Part shown: positions 28,461 through 41,085 of the stretch, piece by piece
Numbering within the stretch: the first letter of the stretch is position 1
Layout of the letters: the number at the start of each line of letters is the position of its first letter
Assembly: GCA_012295275.1 (NCBI GenBank)
Contig: CM022670.1
Location: 31,891,938 to 31,955,937 of the forward strand
From: Chrysomallon squamiferum
Lineage: Eukaryota > Mollusca > Gastropoda > Neomphalida > Peltospiridae
Length of the DNA stretch: 64,000 nt
Direction: 5' to 3'
Notes under the pieces: generated by a model
What the model was told of the DNA's origin: nothing
Database searches by the model: none
What the model saw: only the letters and a program-made list of their open reading frames with translations
Position numbers and translations under genes: made by a program

Positions 28461-30014
28461 TGTTATACTAGAGGATTAAAGGAAAATAATACTTTCTAAA
28501 TTTGCCAATTTCTAAAGTAAATTGAATGAGATAAAAGAATCTTCTTTTTTAAATAATAACTGAATAGAAACAGTTTCTTTTTATGATGGATTATAAAATA
28601 CATGTTTTATTTGTTTGATGTTTTATTTAGCATTTCTTTGTTTTGTTATTTTAATGTTATTTTTTAAATGCTATTTTTGTTTGTTTGTTTTGCTATATTG
28701 TTTAAAGGGGTTATAATAAGTAATTTGATCAACCATTGTTATTTTAAACAAACATTATAAAGTTTCTGAAAAGTCATCAGACATTTTGCAATAGAATCAG
28801 AAAAATATAAAGATAGTAGTAAATAAAGCTGATGTTTACCTCAGACAGACACTTTAGTAAACTATGTTGTATATTATTTAATAATTTAATATTAATTGTT
28901 TATAGTTTAAGACAAAAATCTATGAATTTATCTGTGGAAAATTATTATAATTTATTGTAATGCTGCTCTTGGCCCAGTGGTAGCAAATGTCTGTCAAACA
29001 TGCCATCCCAGAAATCAGTGTTTAATAAATATTCATTTTTTTAATTTCTAAACACCCTCCTATTTTTTTACACTGCCTACAAGCATAAAGGTTACATATA
29101 CTTTTCTAACAAATGAACATGTACCCAGTGACAGCTCATATACCTGAAACTAAATAAAATCAGGAAAGTAATTCATAAAATAACCAGACTAGATAAAAGT
29201 ACATTTACTTTATGTCATGGATATATATCATTTTTGAAGCATAACAATAATATCAATACACACATATCAAGTAGCAGTGTGGGAAAACAAATTTGCTAAG
29301 TAAGCAGTTTGAAAAACCTACCTAAATCAAGCCTATATACATATATTTTATAATTAATGTTTTTATCTCAGAATTGAATGGGTGTTTGCATGTTAATTGT
29401 ATATTTAAAAACTTGCAACGTTTGACCCGTGTTACCCCTATCATATTTCAGGTATATGCAATTCAAATCTTTTGTCTGGATAAATACCTTTAGTATATAG
29501 TCTGAAACTGATAGCAGCATGCAATACCAGCTTTAACTTCATGACTAAAAATAAAAATACATTTCATGTTAAAACTGTATATGATCAGCTAATTGGTGAA
29601 AAAAAATAACACTCAAAAGTATTTAGCAAAACTCAAAGTGGAGTTCAACAATAAGTTAGAAAGTTAAAAGCCTTGTTCCCACCAGTGTCAGTGAAAGGTT
29701 GTCCTTCATGGTCAATCAAGCACAGATTCACAAAATCAGACGTCTGTATGGACTTGGTTTGCAAACTGCTCTTATGGTTCACACACACGACAATTTATCT
29801 TTTTGTAGTTCATCTGGTACAAGGCTAAGCCCACCAATATTCAAAATGAAAAATTCAGGTAATGTTGTAATGAGTGTCAACAAGTTTACTGAACCTGGGC
29901 ACCAGCTGATCTGTTTGAATGTTTTTGAACTACTTCACCCATGTAGTGAAAGTGGTTGATCTTGTTATAACTGAGCAGGAAGTGATATGTCATAAAAAAA
30001 TAGAGAAATAGACA
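28461..30014. other. AT-rich DNA, no gene seen
   Basis: Unique sequence. The 86-codon frame at 29699-29959 lies in a slightly richer patch and shows no recognisable domain. Nothing else noted. Confidence 0.55.
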
Positions 30015-30085
30015 CACATACTAATGCAGACACAGACAGACATATAGATATCTACCTACAGATACAAACACACACTCACACATAT

Positions 30086-30127
<42 letters not shown>

Positions 30128-30176
30128 ATGTATAAACACACACACACACATTCCCACACATATATATATACACATG

Positions 30177-30228
<52 letters not shown>

Positions 30229-30255
30229 CACATGTATAAACACACACACACAAAC
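30015..30255. repeat. Compound CA/TA repeat with internal duplications
   Basis: Long CA runs (about 30088-30121 and 30179-30222) alternate with TATATA and with a block reading ACACATGTATAAACACACA, present near 30124 and 30228. A variant with ATGTATACACAC lies near 30174. This implies duplication of a CA-plus-spacer unit about 100 bp long. It yields overlapping Cys-Val repeat frames in all three minus-strand phases, which are artefacts. Confidence 0.93.
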
Positions 30256-30775
30256 AGAATCAAATACACAGGGATGACACATACGCCCACTCATATGCAG
30301 AAAGTTACACGTTCACATATACCATTAAGCATTAGAACTATTGTTTCCTATCAAGTACTTTTCTTTTAAACCTACCATTATCATTAACATATGTTAAGAA
30401 AGGTTTGTATTAAATAATCTCAACCATTTTTGAAACATACAGTGCTAAGGTTAAATGATTAATTCTGTCAGGAACTGACATTCCAAAATATTAAATGTAT
30501 GTCCAGGTCATTATGCTTAACATTAAATCAGAGCAAAACAAAAGCTCAAAGGAAAAAAAGAAAGATTAATTACTGTCAGTTAGAAACACTGTCATAACAC
30601 ATGTATTTATTTAGTCATACAAAATAAAGAGGTTTTTAACTCACAGTCTGACAATCTGATCATAACACCAAAACACTGAATGGTCTTGTCAAAACTGTCA
30701 ACAGGCCAACTGATTAGAATCCAAGCTTTTACAGACCACTGGCAGGATTAACACTTGAAGAAGACATGCTAAATC
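30256..30775. other. AT-rich spacer before the minisatellite
   Basis: Unique sequence. No gene or RNA seen. Confidence 0.6.
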
Positions 30776-32425
30776 ACTGGTATGTTCATTACTGTAATGC
30801 AGTGATATGCTCAGTAATGTAAACCACTGGTATATACATTCCATACTGAATCAGTGGTATATTCAGTATTGTAAACCAGTGGTGTGTTTAGTATTGTAAA
30901 TCTGTGGTACATTCAGTAAACCAGTGGTGTGTTTAGTATTGTAAATCTGTGGTACATTCAGTAAACTAGTGGTGTGTTTAGTATTGTAAACCTGTGGTAC
31001 ATTCAGTATTGTAAACTAGTGGTGTGTTTAGTATTGTAAACCTGTGGTATATTCAGTATTGTAAACTAGTGGTGTGTTTAGTATTGTAAACCTGTGGTAC
31101 ATTCAGTATTGTAAACCAGTGGTGTGTTTAGTATTGTAAACCTGTGGTACATTCATTTAAACCAGTGGTGTGTTTAGTATTGTAAACCTGTGGTACATTC
31201 ATTGTAAACCAGTGGTGTGTTTAGTATTGTAAACCTGTGGTACATTCATTTAAACCAGTGGTGTGTTTAGTATTGTAAACCTGTGGTACATTCAGTATTG
31301 TAAACCAGTGGTGTGTTTAGTATTGTAAAACATTCAGTATTGTAAACCAGTGGTGTGTTTAGTATTGTAAACCTGTGGTACATTCAGTATTGTAAACCAG
31401 TGGTGTGTTTAGTATTGTAAACCTGTGGTACATTCAGTATTGTAAACTAGTGGTGTGTTTAGTATTGTAAACCTGTGGTACATTCAGTATTGTAAACCAG
31501 TGGTGTGTTTAGTATTGTAAATCTGTGGTACATTCAGTATTGTAAACCAGTGGTGTGTTTAGTATTGTAAACCTGTGGTATATTCAGTATTGTAAACCAG
31601 TGGTGTGTTTAGTATTGTAAACCTGTGGTACATTCAGTATTGTAAACCAGTGGTGTGTTTAGTATTGTAAATCTGTGGTACATTCAGTATTGTAAACCAG
31701 TGGTGTGTTTAGTATTGTAAACCTGTGGTATATTCAGTATTGTAAACCAGTGGTGTGTTTAGTATTGTAAATCTGTGGTACATTCAGTATTGTAAACCAG
31801 TGGTGTGTTTAGTATTGTAAACCTGTGGTACATTCAGTATTGTAAACCAGTGGTGTGTTTAGTATTGTAAATCTGTGGTACATTCAGTATTGTAAACCAG
31901 TGGTGTGTTTAGTATTGTAAACCTGTGGTACATTCAGTAAACTAGTGGTGTGTTTAGTATTGTAAATCTGTGGTACATTCAGTATTGTAAACCAGTGGTG
32001 TGTTTAGTATTGTAAATCTGTGGTACATTCAGTATTGTAAACTAGTGGTGTGTTTAGTATTGTAAATCTGTGGTACATTCAGTATTGTAAACCAGTGGTG
32101 TGTTTAGTATTGTAAACCTGTGGTACATTCAGTATTGTAAACTAGTGGTGTGTTTAGTATTGTAAATCTGTGGTACATTCAGTAAACTAGTGGTGTGTTT
32201 AGTATTGTAAATCTGTGGTACATTTAGTAAACTAGTGGTGTGTTTAGTATTGTAAATCTGTGGTACATTCAGTATTGTAAACTAGTGGTGTGTTTAGTAT
32301 TGTAAACCAGTGGTGTGTTTAGTATTGTAAATCTGTGGTACATTCAGTATTGTAAACTAGTGGTGTGTTTAGTATTGTAAACCTGTGGTACATTTAGTAA
32401 ACCAGTGGTGTGTTTAGTGTTGTAA
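30776..32425. repeat. 50-bp minisatellite built of 25-bp half-units
   Basis: About 1.65 kb, roughly 33 tandem units. Each 50-bp unit is two related 25-bp halves: CCTGTGGTACATTCAGTATT plus GTAAA, and CCAGTGGTGTGTTTAGTATT plus GTAAA. The halves differ at five positions (four transitions, one transversion), so the array began as a 25-bp repeat and then amplified as a dimer. From 31371 to about 31935 eleven units keep exact 50-bp spacing. Elsewhere 5-bp deletions give short units (for example CATTCAGTAAAC). The left edge (30776-30900) and right edge (after about 32400) are divergent. Point variants recur among units, mainly C/T: ACCTG or ATCTG, CCAG or CTAG, TACATT or TATATT. No open frame crosses it. 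It is not a CRISPR array, because there are no unique spacers. Confidence 0.98.
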
Positions 32426-32690
32426 TCTAATGTTCATTATTATAATCCAGGTATCATAAATGAATGTCATTACTAATACTTTTCACAGATTTTTCATACA
32501 GGAAAGTATATACCACAGACTTTTTATCAACAAACACTGATGGTTATTTTCAAAACAAAAATTAAATAGTTTTAAAATCTAACAAACAAAATATGAATCT
32601 TTCACTCAGAATCTGTATTTAGGTTCATGGCTGATCTTAACAATCATGGAATATCATCAAAGAATTTAATCAGAAGCGAAAATGTTAAAA

Positions 32691-32824
32691 ATGTCACAGC
32701 CCACTAAAACATCCACGCTTGGGGAGATAGAAGTCTGGACCTGTGCCTGCAGGAACACAGCTAATAGGACTTTTACATGTGAAGCAATGACGATAGCAAA
32801 TTTAACAAAGAGCAGCGAATCCAG
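32691..32824 (+). CDS. Candidate short first coding exon, hypothetical
   Basis: An ATG at 32691 with A at -3 opens a frame that runs 44 full codons to a strong 5' splice-site match, CCAG|GTAAGC, at 32824/32825. The frame otherwise stops at TAA (32826-32828) immediately after the junction, as an exon read into its intron would. The peptide starts MSQPTKTSTLGE. It has cysteines at 18, 20 and 30, a single Trp at 16, and Asn-X-Thr sequons at 25 and 37. It has no hydrophobic segment and no domain I recognise. The local sequence is less AT-rich than its flanks. Against it: frames of 45 codons are common by chance, no promoter is visible and no partner exon is identified. It would end in phase 2. 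Joining it directly to the exon candidate at 52913 gives an immediate stop, so those two are not consecutive exons in these frames. Confidence 0.2.
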
Positions 32825-32828
32825 GTAA

Positions 32829-35800
32829 GCCCACTTTAAAAGGGATAATAATCACAAAGTACCGATAGCTAACTCATAAATTATTCCACTGTAGATGCTA
32901 TCAATCTGTACATTTACTTACTTGGAAATCTGTCACACACACATAAAATAATGGATTGACTTATGCTATGTAATCTGACGTAGGTAATTCCTTAGTCATA
33001 ACTTGCAGGTGAAAAGATACTATCTTTAACTATTGATGACTGTAACTTCCATGCATAACCTGGCAATAGCTTTTTAAAAAATTAAAAATTAGGCCTTAGT
33101 ATTATATGCTTTGGTTATAGAATGCAGCAGTATACATGTTTATGCTGTATACTGATAAGATGTAAAAGTAAAATGTGATAAAATACTTTTAAAACAATCC
33201 CGCAGTCAATGTATTCTCTGATCTTTGTGATAAGTAGTAATAGTTGAAATAGTGATTTCAGCATTAGAAACAGTCACATTGCAATTCTCCTTGGGTTTTG
33301 GGGGGGGGGTGTTTGTTTTTTGTGTGTTTTTCTTTTGCTGTATGTATCTCTGGTTAAAGTATATTTTCATAGACTTTGATATATTTAGGTAAGCCAAACT
33401 GCAATAGAAATTAAATTTACAAGGAAATGTCAATGACACACCAAGCAGTATAAAATTCTACATAAAATCATATGGTATGTGTTATCCTACTACTGCAGAT
33501 GATTGTTTTTCCTTCTGCTGAAATCATAAATATAGGATAAGATAAAAAAATAAAAATAAAGTATAATTATAAATCATCAATATAAATTCTAGAAAATTAT
33601 AAAGTTCTGTTCAGTTTTGGAAAACCATATGAATAATTGATTTTTGTTTGTTATATGGCATCTTGGCATTAACCTAACAAAGTGACACTGACATTCAGTC
33701 TGTTATAAAGAGAAAGCAGAGTGAGATTTGCACACAGGTGGATTATACTGAATACACCAGCTGATAACAAGTTTAACTCACCTTAATCCATGGATTTAGG
33801 TGGAGCAACAGGTGTGGATACATTGTAACCAAACAATATATCATCCACATTTTTATTTTTCCAAGCTTTCTTTTTTCAATACTTTTGGAAACAAAGATTA
33901 TATTATTTCTTCACTATATTTTCAAACACTTTGGAAGGGAAAATGAATGGTTATTTCTTCAGAATATTTAGATAAAAGCTAACAGTAGATATAATACAAT
34001 TTTATTATATTACTAAATTATGTATGGCCTAACAAAAGGTTTTGCCAGTGGAAGTAATATTGTTGTAAGTGTCTGTTGTTATCCAGGAAACTAAGGATGG
34101 TATTAATAACATGTTATTGTACAACACCAGACAAACAAACAAACAAACAAATAAATTGATACTGACATGGGATGATTTAAATGGTCTCCTATTTTAATTA
34201 GCATTACAAAGTTTTAAAATTTCTACTTAATTGAGCAATTTTTAAAGATAATATGGAACTGTTTATGTTTTTATATTAAAAAAGCTCTGGCAGATTTAAA
34301 ACATCAAAATTATTTATCTAACAACTCTTCTAAATGGGTAATAAGTATATATTTCTATACAAGTGATTTAAGATTTGTTTTCTTTATTTTTAAATGTTCA
34401 TAGATAACTGTGTAATGGTTTGAACCAGTGCAAAATGTTGATTTTTATCTTTATGCAAATGATGTAAATCTGTGTTGATACCTCAGTGTTCTCCTGTTTG
34501 TAACTTACTCAAATGTTTCAGCTCACCCAAGCAATGACTGTCACAACAATATGGTGAGAGGCTATACAGACCTGGTCATTGCCTCTAAAATTACAGGGCA
34601 ACAAATGTTTGCTTAACCTCCTGACAGCTAAAATGCTTCTGTATTCTTTACCACAACATCTTTTTTTCTAATTGGTTTCTGAGGTCAATGTTAAGAAAAA
34701 AAATAATAATAAAGGAGTTTAAAGGATAAGATGGTGGAAACTAGAAATAACACATGATCTACACAAGCTGAGTCTTCAATAATTACCACGAAATTTGTGT
34801 GACAAACTCACATGTTCATTAACAGAAAAATGGATAATGAGATTTTTACAGGTCTATTTTAATTTTGTCAAATTTTAATTTATTATTGAAAACTAGGCTA
34901 ATGTTATTAAATTAACAAGTTAGAAGAGAGTGAATTTCAAAGCAGTCCAACACAACATCTATGTTTTTATTTAAACAAAAACTGAAACTATTTTTATTAA
35001 TTAAAATTTGTATTTAAACTGTGCATGGCATATTTGAAACATGTAAAACAATGATCAGAGATTAAAATTCATTTTGAAATATGACTTGCAGTGCAGACCA
35101 AGAGAGTAAGAAGAGAAATGAAAAGAAAATCATTCATGATACAAAATTGATCTATGTGATACAGAGTTCTCATAGACAGCCAGAACCATCGGTAATATGC
35201 AAAACATTCTCTTGTGAAACATCAACTCTTTTGAGAATTTGTAATCAGCTGTATGATACTTTTCAAGATTATGTCAGTGCAATAGAGCTGGTCAAAAGTG
35301 GTAATAATTTCCCCTGTGAGTCTTGGTAATGTTGGTTCTTGTCCAACTATTCAAATACTGGTCAGTCTAAACAGCGACAGAGACAACCAATAAAGATGGC
35401 TGCTGCATCAATGTAACATAATTCTTCATTATGTAAATCTTCTATTATAAAGGCCAGTGATGGACATTAATTGAAAACAATAATGATGAAATAATGTACA
35501 TGGTTACATCACCTTTTCACAGACTAATGATGCATTAAGTCTGAGTATTTAGAGGTGTTTGTATATTTCAGTATTTCAACAGAAAACATTCCTCTTATGT
35601 AACAGGTTTATTATACATAACATTTTATAACAGCTGTATTATTCTAATAAATATTCATTACCTATTTTATCACAAGGATAGGCAAGAAGAGAAAAATGTC
35701 TGCTTAAAATTTCACATTACATACAACATAAATTAATCAGAACAGTAAATTAAATTAATTAAAGATATTTTAACAATGCCTAAACAGATTTTTTTACATA

Positions 35801-35934
35801 TGTAACCATTATATTAATTAACATTACCATGTGATATAACAGTAATATTAAGAGAAAGAAAACCTGCTAAAGTATAACAGAAGTACCAGTTAAACATACT
35901 TTTTGACAGAAATGCAATGAAATACATGTATGCT
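32829..35934. other. AT-rich DNA, no gene seen
   Basis: Contains a run of ten G at 33300-33309, followed by a TGTTTG/TTTTTG-rich stretch, and a short (ACAA)n at about 34132-34152. Chance frames of 77-82 codons only. The block 33700-33840 is slightly richer without recognisable content. Confidence 0.55.
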
Positions 35935-36035
35935 AGGGTGTAGTGCATATACTGGCTGGACTGGGAAATAGCCCGATGGGAATGTGAGGAGTATCAATCT
36001 TGTGACTCATCATTCTATACAGTGAACTGCAAAAG
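35935..36035 (-). mobile_element. SINE fragment, head-to-body junction
   Basis: On the minus strand, a decayed tRNA-like head (AGTTCACTG, then GAGTCACAAGATTGATACTC) passes into CCCATCGGGCTATTTCCC and CAGTCCAGCCAGT. The second part matches the junction of the same mollusc-type SINE as at 3612-3817 (TTATTTCCCGTTCCAGCCAGT in my memory of the family). The body breaks off soon after GCACTAC, and the 3' part with the AAAAGATCCC block is missing. It is old and inactive. Family naming rests on recall; a consensus alignment would settle it. Confidence 0.7.
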
Positions 36036-39000
36036 TTTTGTCTCTAAATTCAATAAATGCAGATAGTATTTCCCAAGTTTAAAACTAATTGTAGCCCTTT
36101 CTGATATAAATTATTATAAATATTGGCCTGTATATGGTTATTCAAAGGTAGCTGAATATGAAAAATGTAATCAGTTACAAAATGAACTCAGGAATTTTAA
36201 TTATTAATACACTCATAATTTCAGAAGGATGTCATATAGAAAAATACTGCATACCCAAAGAAGTAACAGTAACCATTCTGTCCATACTAGTATATAATGT
36301 ATTTCAAACATTAGACCTCTCATTCAAGACAATTACACCATACAATCAAAAGAAAATCTGTTTACTTTAAAGTTTCAGTTTTAAAACTCTCTTTTGAACA
36401 AAATTAGTAACAAAGGTTCACTGCATAAAACCTATTCCATTTTAATTTTCTGAATATATCCATATAATTGATTGATATTTTTCATTAGTGTGTATCTTTG
36501 TGAGTGCATATGTGTATACATACATATACATATGATTTACAAGAAGGAGAATATCCATATATTAACAGATATACAAATATGCAAGATGTTAAAAGAACAC
36601 AGGATGCACACCTCTCAAAAAGTAACTGATCACAGAAAAACAAGACATTAATGAATGGTTTTGATTAATCTCACAGGAACCCCAGTAAAAAAAAAACTTA
36701 TGATAACTTGAGAAGATTCCATGGACAATGTCCAAGATATCTGGACAGGTCATGAAGAGGTAGCCATACTTTACTCTTGAGACTGTAGATCATTATCCGG
36801 CTATCTAGACCTAGCTGGAGCCAGGAAAGTGAAAAAAATACTCCTTATACATCATTCATTCCGACAGTTGTTTTCAATCCAAATAGTTTCTTTAAATATG
36901 TCTTTGGTAAAACAAACTTCCATCTGATACACTGACTTTAAAGTGTATACATGTGTCAACAAGCATGAGACAATTAATGATTCCATTTTATTAGATTAAC
37001 ACTTGTCTTTTGAAACATGGCATTAAAGAACTTTTGATCGTGATGAAATTGTATATTTTGAAAATCTGAGTTTACAAACAAGAACAAATGTTTGTTTTTT
37101 GACTGAATACCATCAGGACTTCTTTTAATTAATGGTTTTGCATTTTTAACTGAATTATTTGTCAAATAAAATCTGATGTGTTTGTAAGTCTGGGTATGTA
37201 GGTGTCTGTGAGTCAGTGTATACTATCCACATACACAAACATTAATTTGTTATTTGTTATCATCTATTTTATGCCTTTTCATTTCACTCAGTTCACCTGC
37301 CTTCAATTAAAATGAAATAATTTTAACACTTTCACTTGAGTTATTATAAAGCAAACAAGAAACAAAGTCATATTTATCAATAAACACCAGGAAGTAAATA
37401 ATCAGCTCTGGTAATGATGATGATATCCGAGTGATTTACAGAGAATTCCATTACTCCCTCCTTCACTACAGACAACCATCAGTAAACAGGGACCATTCTT
37501 ATATACCTTACTACACTTAGAAAACAGAAACCTTGGTTATGGCTCTTTTAGCTGGGAACTGAAACAACCCCCAGTATGCTTGTTAATCTATTCACCAGGT
37601 AATTCTTTGATTTATTGCTCTTCTTGCTTAATGTATGTGTTGTCTGATAGGTGAACTTTATTTTATGCTTAACACAAGATTTTAATGTTTTATAAAGAGA
37701 GAGGCAAAACATTTCTGTAGATGTTTCAAAGCATACTGTAACTAGTGTTAACTTTCTGTGAACTTCAGTATTCACCTTCATCATTCATGGACTCATAATA
37801 TCAAAATCAAGACTGGATCAGAATATAACCCAGTTTAACAAAGGAGTGTCCCATATCATTCTCAGAGGAAATGAAAATCTTGAACTTTGCTCATCTAGAT
37901 TAGTATCACATTTAAAAAAATAATTTAAAAAAAAATATATATGCAGTGCTTTTATCTTACTTTTATTTTTCTATATATTTATTTTTTTATTTATTTATTT
38001 TTTATTTTAAATTTGTTTCTGTAGTTAAACATTTTATCAAGTGTGACTTGGAATGTTATTAAACATGTACATGTATATATTCAGCTTATATAAATAAAGT
38101 TTAAACATGATAAAGAATGAAAAAAAATTAACAAGTCAAAGAGGAGGCTAAGACAGTAATGTTTTTGTTATCATGGTTTGCTGCCACCTGTGATATGTTT
38201 TTGTATGGTTGGGGAGGAAAAAGAAGAGTACATAAAGTTTAGTGTGTGTGTTCTTATTTACACCAAGCTCTTCTCCACTATGGGGTCAGTCAGAGGCTAC
38301 AGCCTGGTAACAGTTCCCATTCAGCCAGTGCTGCCCCTGTTATCACAATATGGTGCAGGCCCTGGCAGGAGCACATGTCAGATTTATGGGGTTGGTCTGT
38401 CATCTTCCCTCATTAGTGGGGGAAATGATAATTACAGCTATTGCTCTGATTGTAGTTTGTCAAAACAATAGATGAAGCCAATATACCAGTAGTATCAGTG
38501 GTAGTTTTTGTTGAGTATGATAGGAAACCACTTTGTAACCATTCTGAACTAATATTCCAGTTCCTGTAGAAATGTTTTATGCTAAGTCATCAATGATATA
38601 TTGTACAATCATTAACAATTAGTTAAACACAAATGAAATATATCCTGAACAAACAGTAATTTTTTTTATTAACTACAAGCTTTTTTCAAAAATCAGTAGC
38701 AAGATTTGTTTTTATTTTCCAATTAAATGGTGATCCAAGAATACTTGTGCCCTTGATGAATATAGCAAAACTTTGAAATGAAAAATGTGTTGTTATATAA
38801 TGAAAACATTTTGAAACTTTACAGAATTTGTGTTTATTCCATACTATTTATATGTACCAATCAAAAGAAAAGGATACATACAAACAGGTTTTATATCATA
38901 AAAGACTTAAAAAATGCTCATTTACAATTTTAAAATCATTTCAAAGTAGATCATTCACAATTAATAAATTTAATACCTCAACTTCATTAGTTTTTAAATA

Positions 39001-40524
39001 ATATCACATTAATAATGAGATAAGTTTTTGAAACAGAGAACAATTTTTCAGTCAACCATATTCACCTCTGGAAAGCTCACTGTACAATTAGACATGAAAC
39101 ATTGACTTCAAGTCAACTCTCTCAATTAATGATCAAACTATATCTTTATGTTTTCTGCCATTTTCTGCTGTTTTCTGCCAAGACATCAGAGATGTGACTA
39201 CTAATGTAAGAGCAACATAATACATTTTTCAGAACTGGTGCCAGTATTTGGACAGAATTCAAAGGAATACAGCAAGCTCTGAAATTATCTTGTCCAACCA
39301 AACATGTAATCATTTTACATCAAAATGGGGCTACAATTACCATTTATTGTTGACAATATGCATCTGCCAATCTAGCCACATTTTGGTTAACCACAAAAAC
39401 GCAGCAGTTGCCATCATTGCTTTGGCAGTAGTTGTTGTTTATAACACTGTAGACTTGTGCAAGATGTTGTAAAATGAAGAAATCATTACATGTAAATACG
39501 AAGAGTGTCAAAAAGCACACTGATTATACACCCAAATAATACTTCATTTTCTCCGCCCTCTGCAGGTTTTTGTTGCTGCATATTTCTACCATAATTTTTT
39601 CAACATCTGCAGACTATTACTTTGATATTTCAAACAATACAAAATGTCTCTTGACTTCCACTGCATAAATTATTTGCAATGGCACACATTGAGAAATGAA
39701 AGAACAACAGCTCAAGGCTCAGCTTACTTCAAAGTAAATATTTTTTCTACTTACAAAATTTACTTTGTTCCATAAATATGAATGCATTTCTAAATATATG
39801 AAAGGAAGGAAAAATATCCTTTGACTAGAACAATTTGAAAAGAAAAAGAATGTTTGTTTTATAATGACTCCAAACACGAAATCAGCAAACTATTAAATAT
39901 CAGATGTATATCTACTTTGAAATATTTTCAACCTTTGACACATATCATTACACAAACTGCTCTTTATATTTAGATCTCAAAAATATTTTGTATATTTGTT
40001 CTTCTTTTTTTCTTTCTATTTTTTCTTCTTACAAACAGGACAACACATGCCAGAAACATTTACTTTTATAAATTAATTTTTAATGGAAAAACATTTTGTT
40101 TACTAACTGCATTAGCAGTCATTTGCACCTTTAAAATTATTCACAATCTTATTAATACAAAAATTGTTTATGTTCACTAGACAGTCTTGAAAAATAATAC
40201 TGATATAAACATAGTTGTTTTTTTCCCTCCCTTTTTTTATTTTATAAGTTTTTTATTAACCTCTCCCTGGTTCAAAAATTCAACAAGCCCTGAAGATAAT
40301 GCTATTACAAAAATACAGTAAGCTGAGAACTGTAGAGTAGGAAAGAGTAATTTTAAATACAGGTAAGAAGTACAGATGTACTGGTTTATTTCATGTATAA
40401 GGTGTGACCATACAGGTAACACAAACATCTGCACACTGGAGAATATATTTATTTTAAGGAAGTTGAGTGTAAACTAGCTAGTCATGTTTTACAAGACACT
40501 TGTTTTGTTTATATCTGTTTTATA
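36036..40524. other. AT-rich DNA, no gene supported
   Basis: About 4.5 kb. T/A-rich low-complexity DNA lies at 37910-38015. The patch 38170-38470 is markedly less AT-rich and carries a 97-codon frame. That frame begins with TTG rather than ATG and has no recognisable domain. Its text CCCATTCAGCCAGTGCTGCC is loosely like the SINE body but lacks the neighbouring blocks. Smaller richer patches at 36700-36840 and 39040-39480 show nothing identifiable. Confidence 0.5.
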
Positions 40525-41085
40525 TACACAAGTTAATTATCAGGATCAAAATCCTTTATGCTAAGCCTTGAGGTGTTACATGTTAAAGTAGGTAATCATC
40601 TGCATTTTTAAAAGGAAAAAGATTAATCCAAATAAATATGTTGTTTTAAAAGATACTGCTCTGAGCTTAAAGTCTAGATTTTGTTTTTGCTGTATACAGA
40701 ACTTAGATACAAATGTTCATTAGATGGAATACATTAGAACTTCTTATTTCAATAACAGCCTCTGGCAAAATCAGAAGTTCTGTCCATGAAAATGTATGAA
40801 TATTACATTTATAGAAGAAAACTTATATTTACTTATATTTACATATTATCAGGATTATAATCTGATATCTGCATGAGATTCTAAGGTTTTCTATGTTTTA
40901 ATGGAAAACATCAGCATGTTTTGTTACAAATAAAGGCAGATGCTACATCCACAAAAGGCATAAATGAACATCATTTCTCTTACAGAAGTATAGCTATACT
41001 TAGTCATAATGAAGTATCAGTATTATAACCTGATATGCATTAGGCCTAAGTTTTTCTGTGTTTTTAACAATGAATGAAAATATGA
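40525..41085 (+). repeat. Three dispersed copies of a decayed repeat
   Basis: Three segments of about 75-90 bp, starting near 40535, 40847 and 41015, share blocks in order: (A)GTATCAG or TTATCAGGAT, then ATAATCTGATAT or a variant, then GCAT, AGG or AAGGT, and ATGTT. The first two copies also share CATC(A/T)GCAT about 50 bp downstream. Spacing is about 312 and 168 bp, so a 150-170 bp tandem unit with one copy lost is possible. Identity is modest. Confidence 0.5.

Noticed and set aside
30021-30294. Cysteine-rich frames in all minus-strand phases, toxin-like at first glance
   Set aside because: They are translations of (CA)n read as TG on the minus strand. Cys-Val periodicity is purely dinucleotide-driven.
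30776-32425. CRISPR-like array
   Set aside because: The units are contiguous with no unique spacers, and the context is eukaryotic.
38178-38471. 97-codon frame in a less AT-rich patch
   Set aside because: TTG start, no recognisable domain, no convincing flanking splice sites. Partial likeness to the SINE body is limited to one block.
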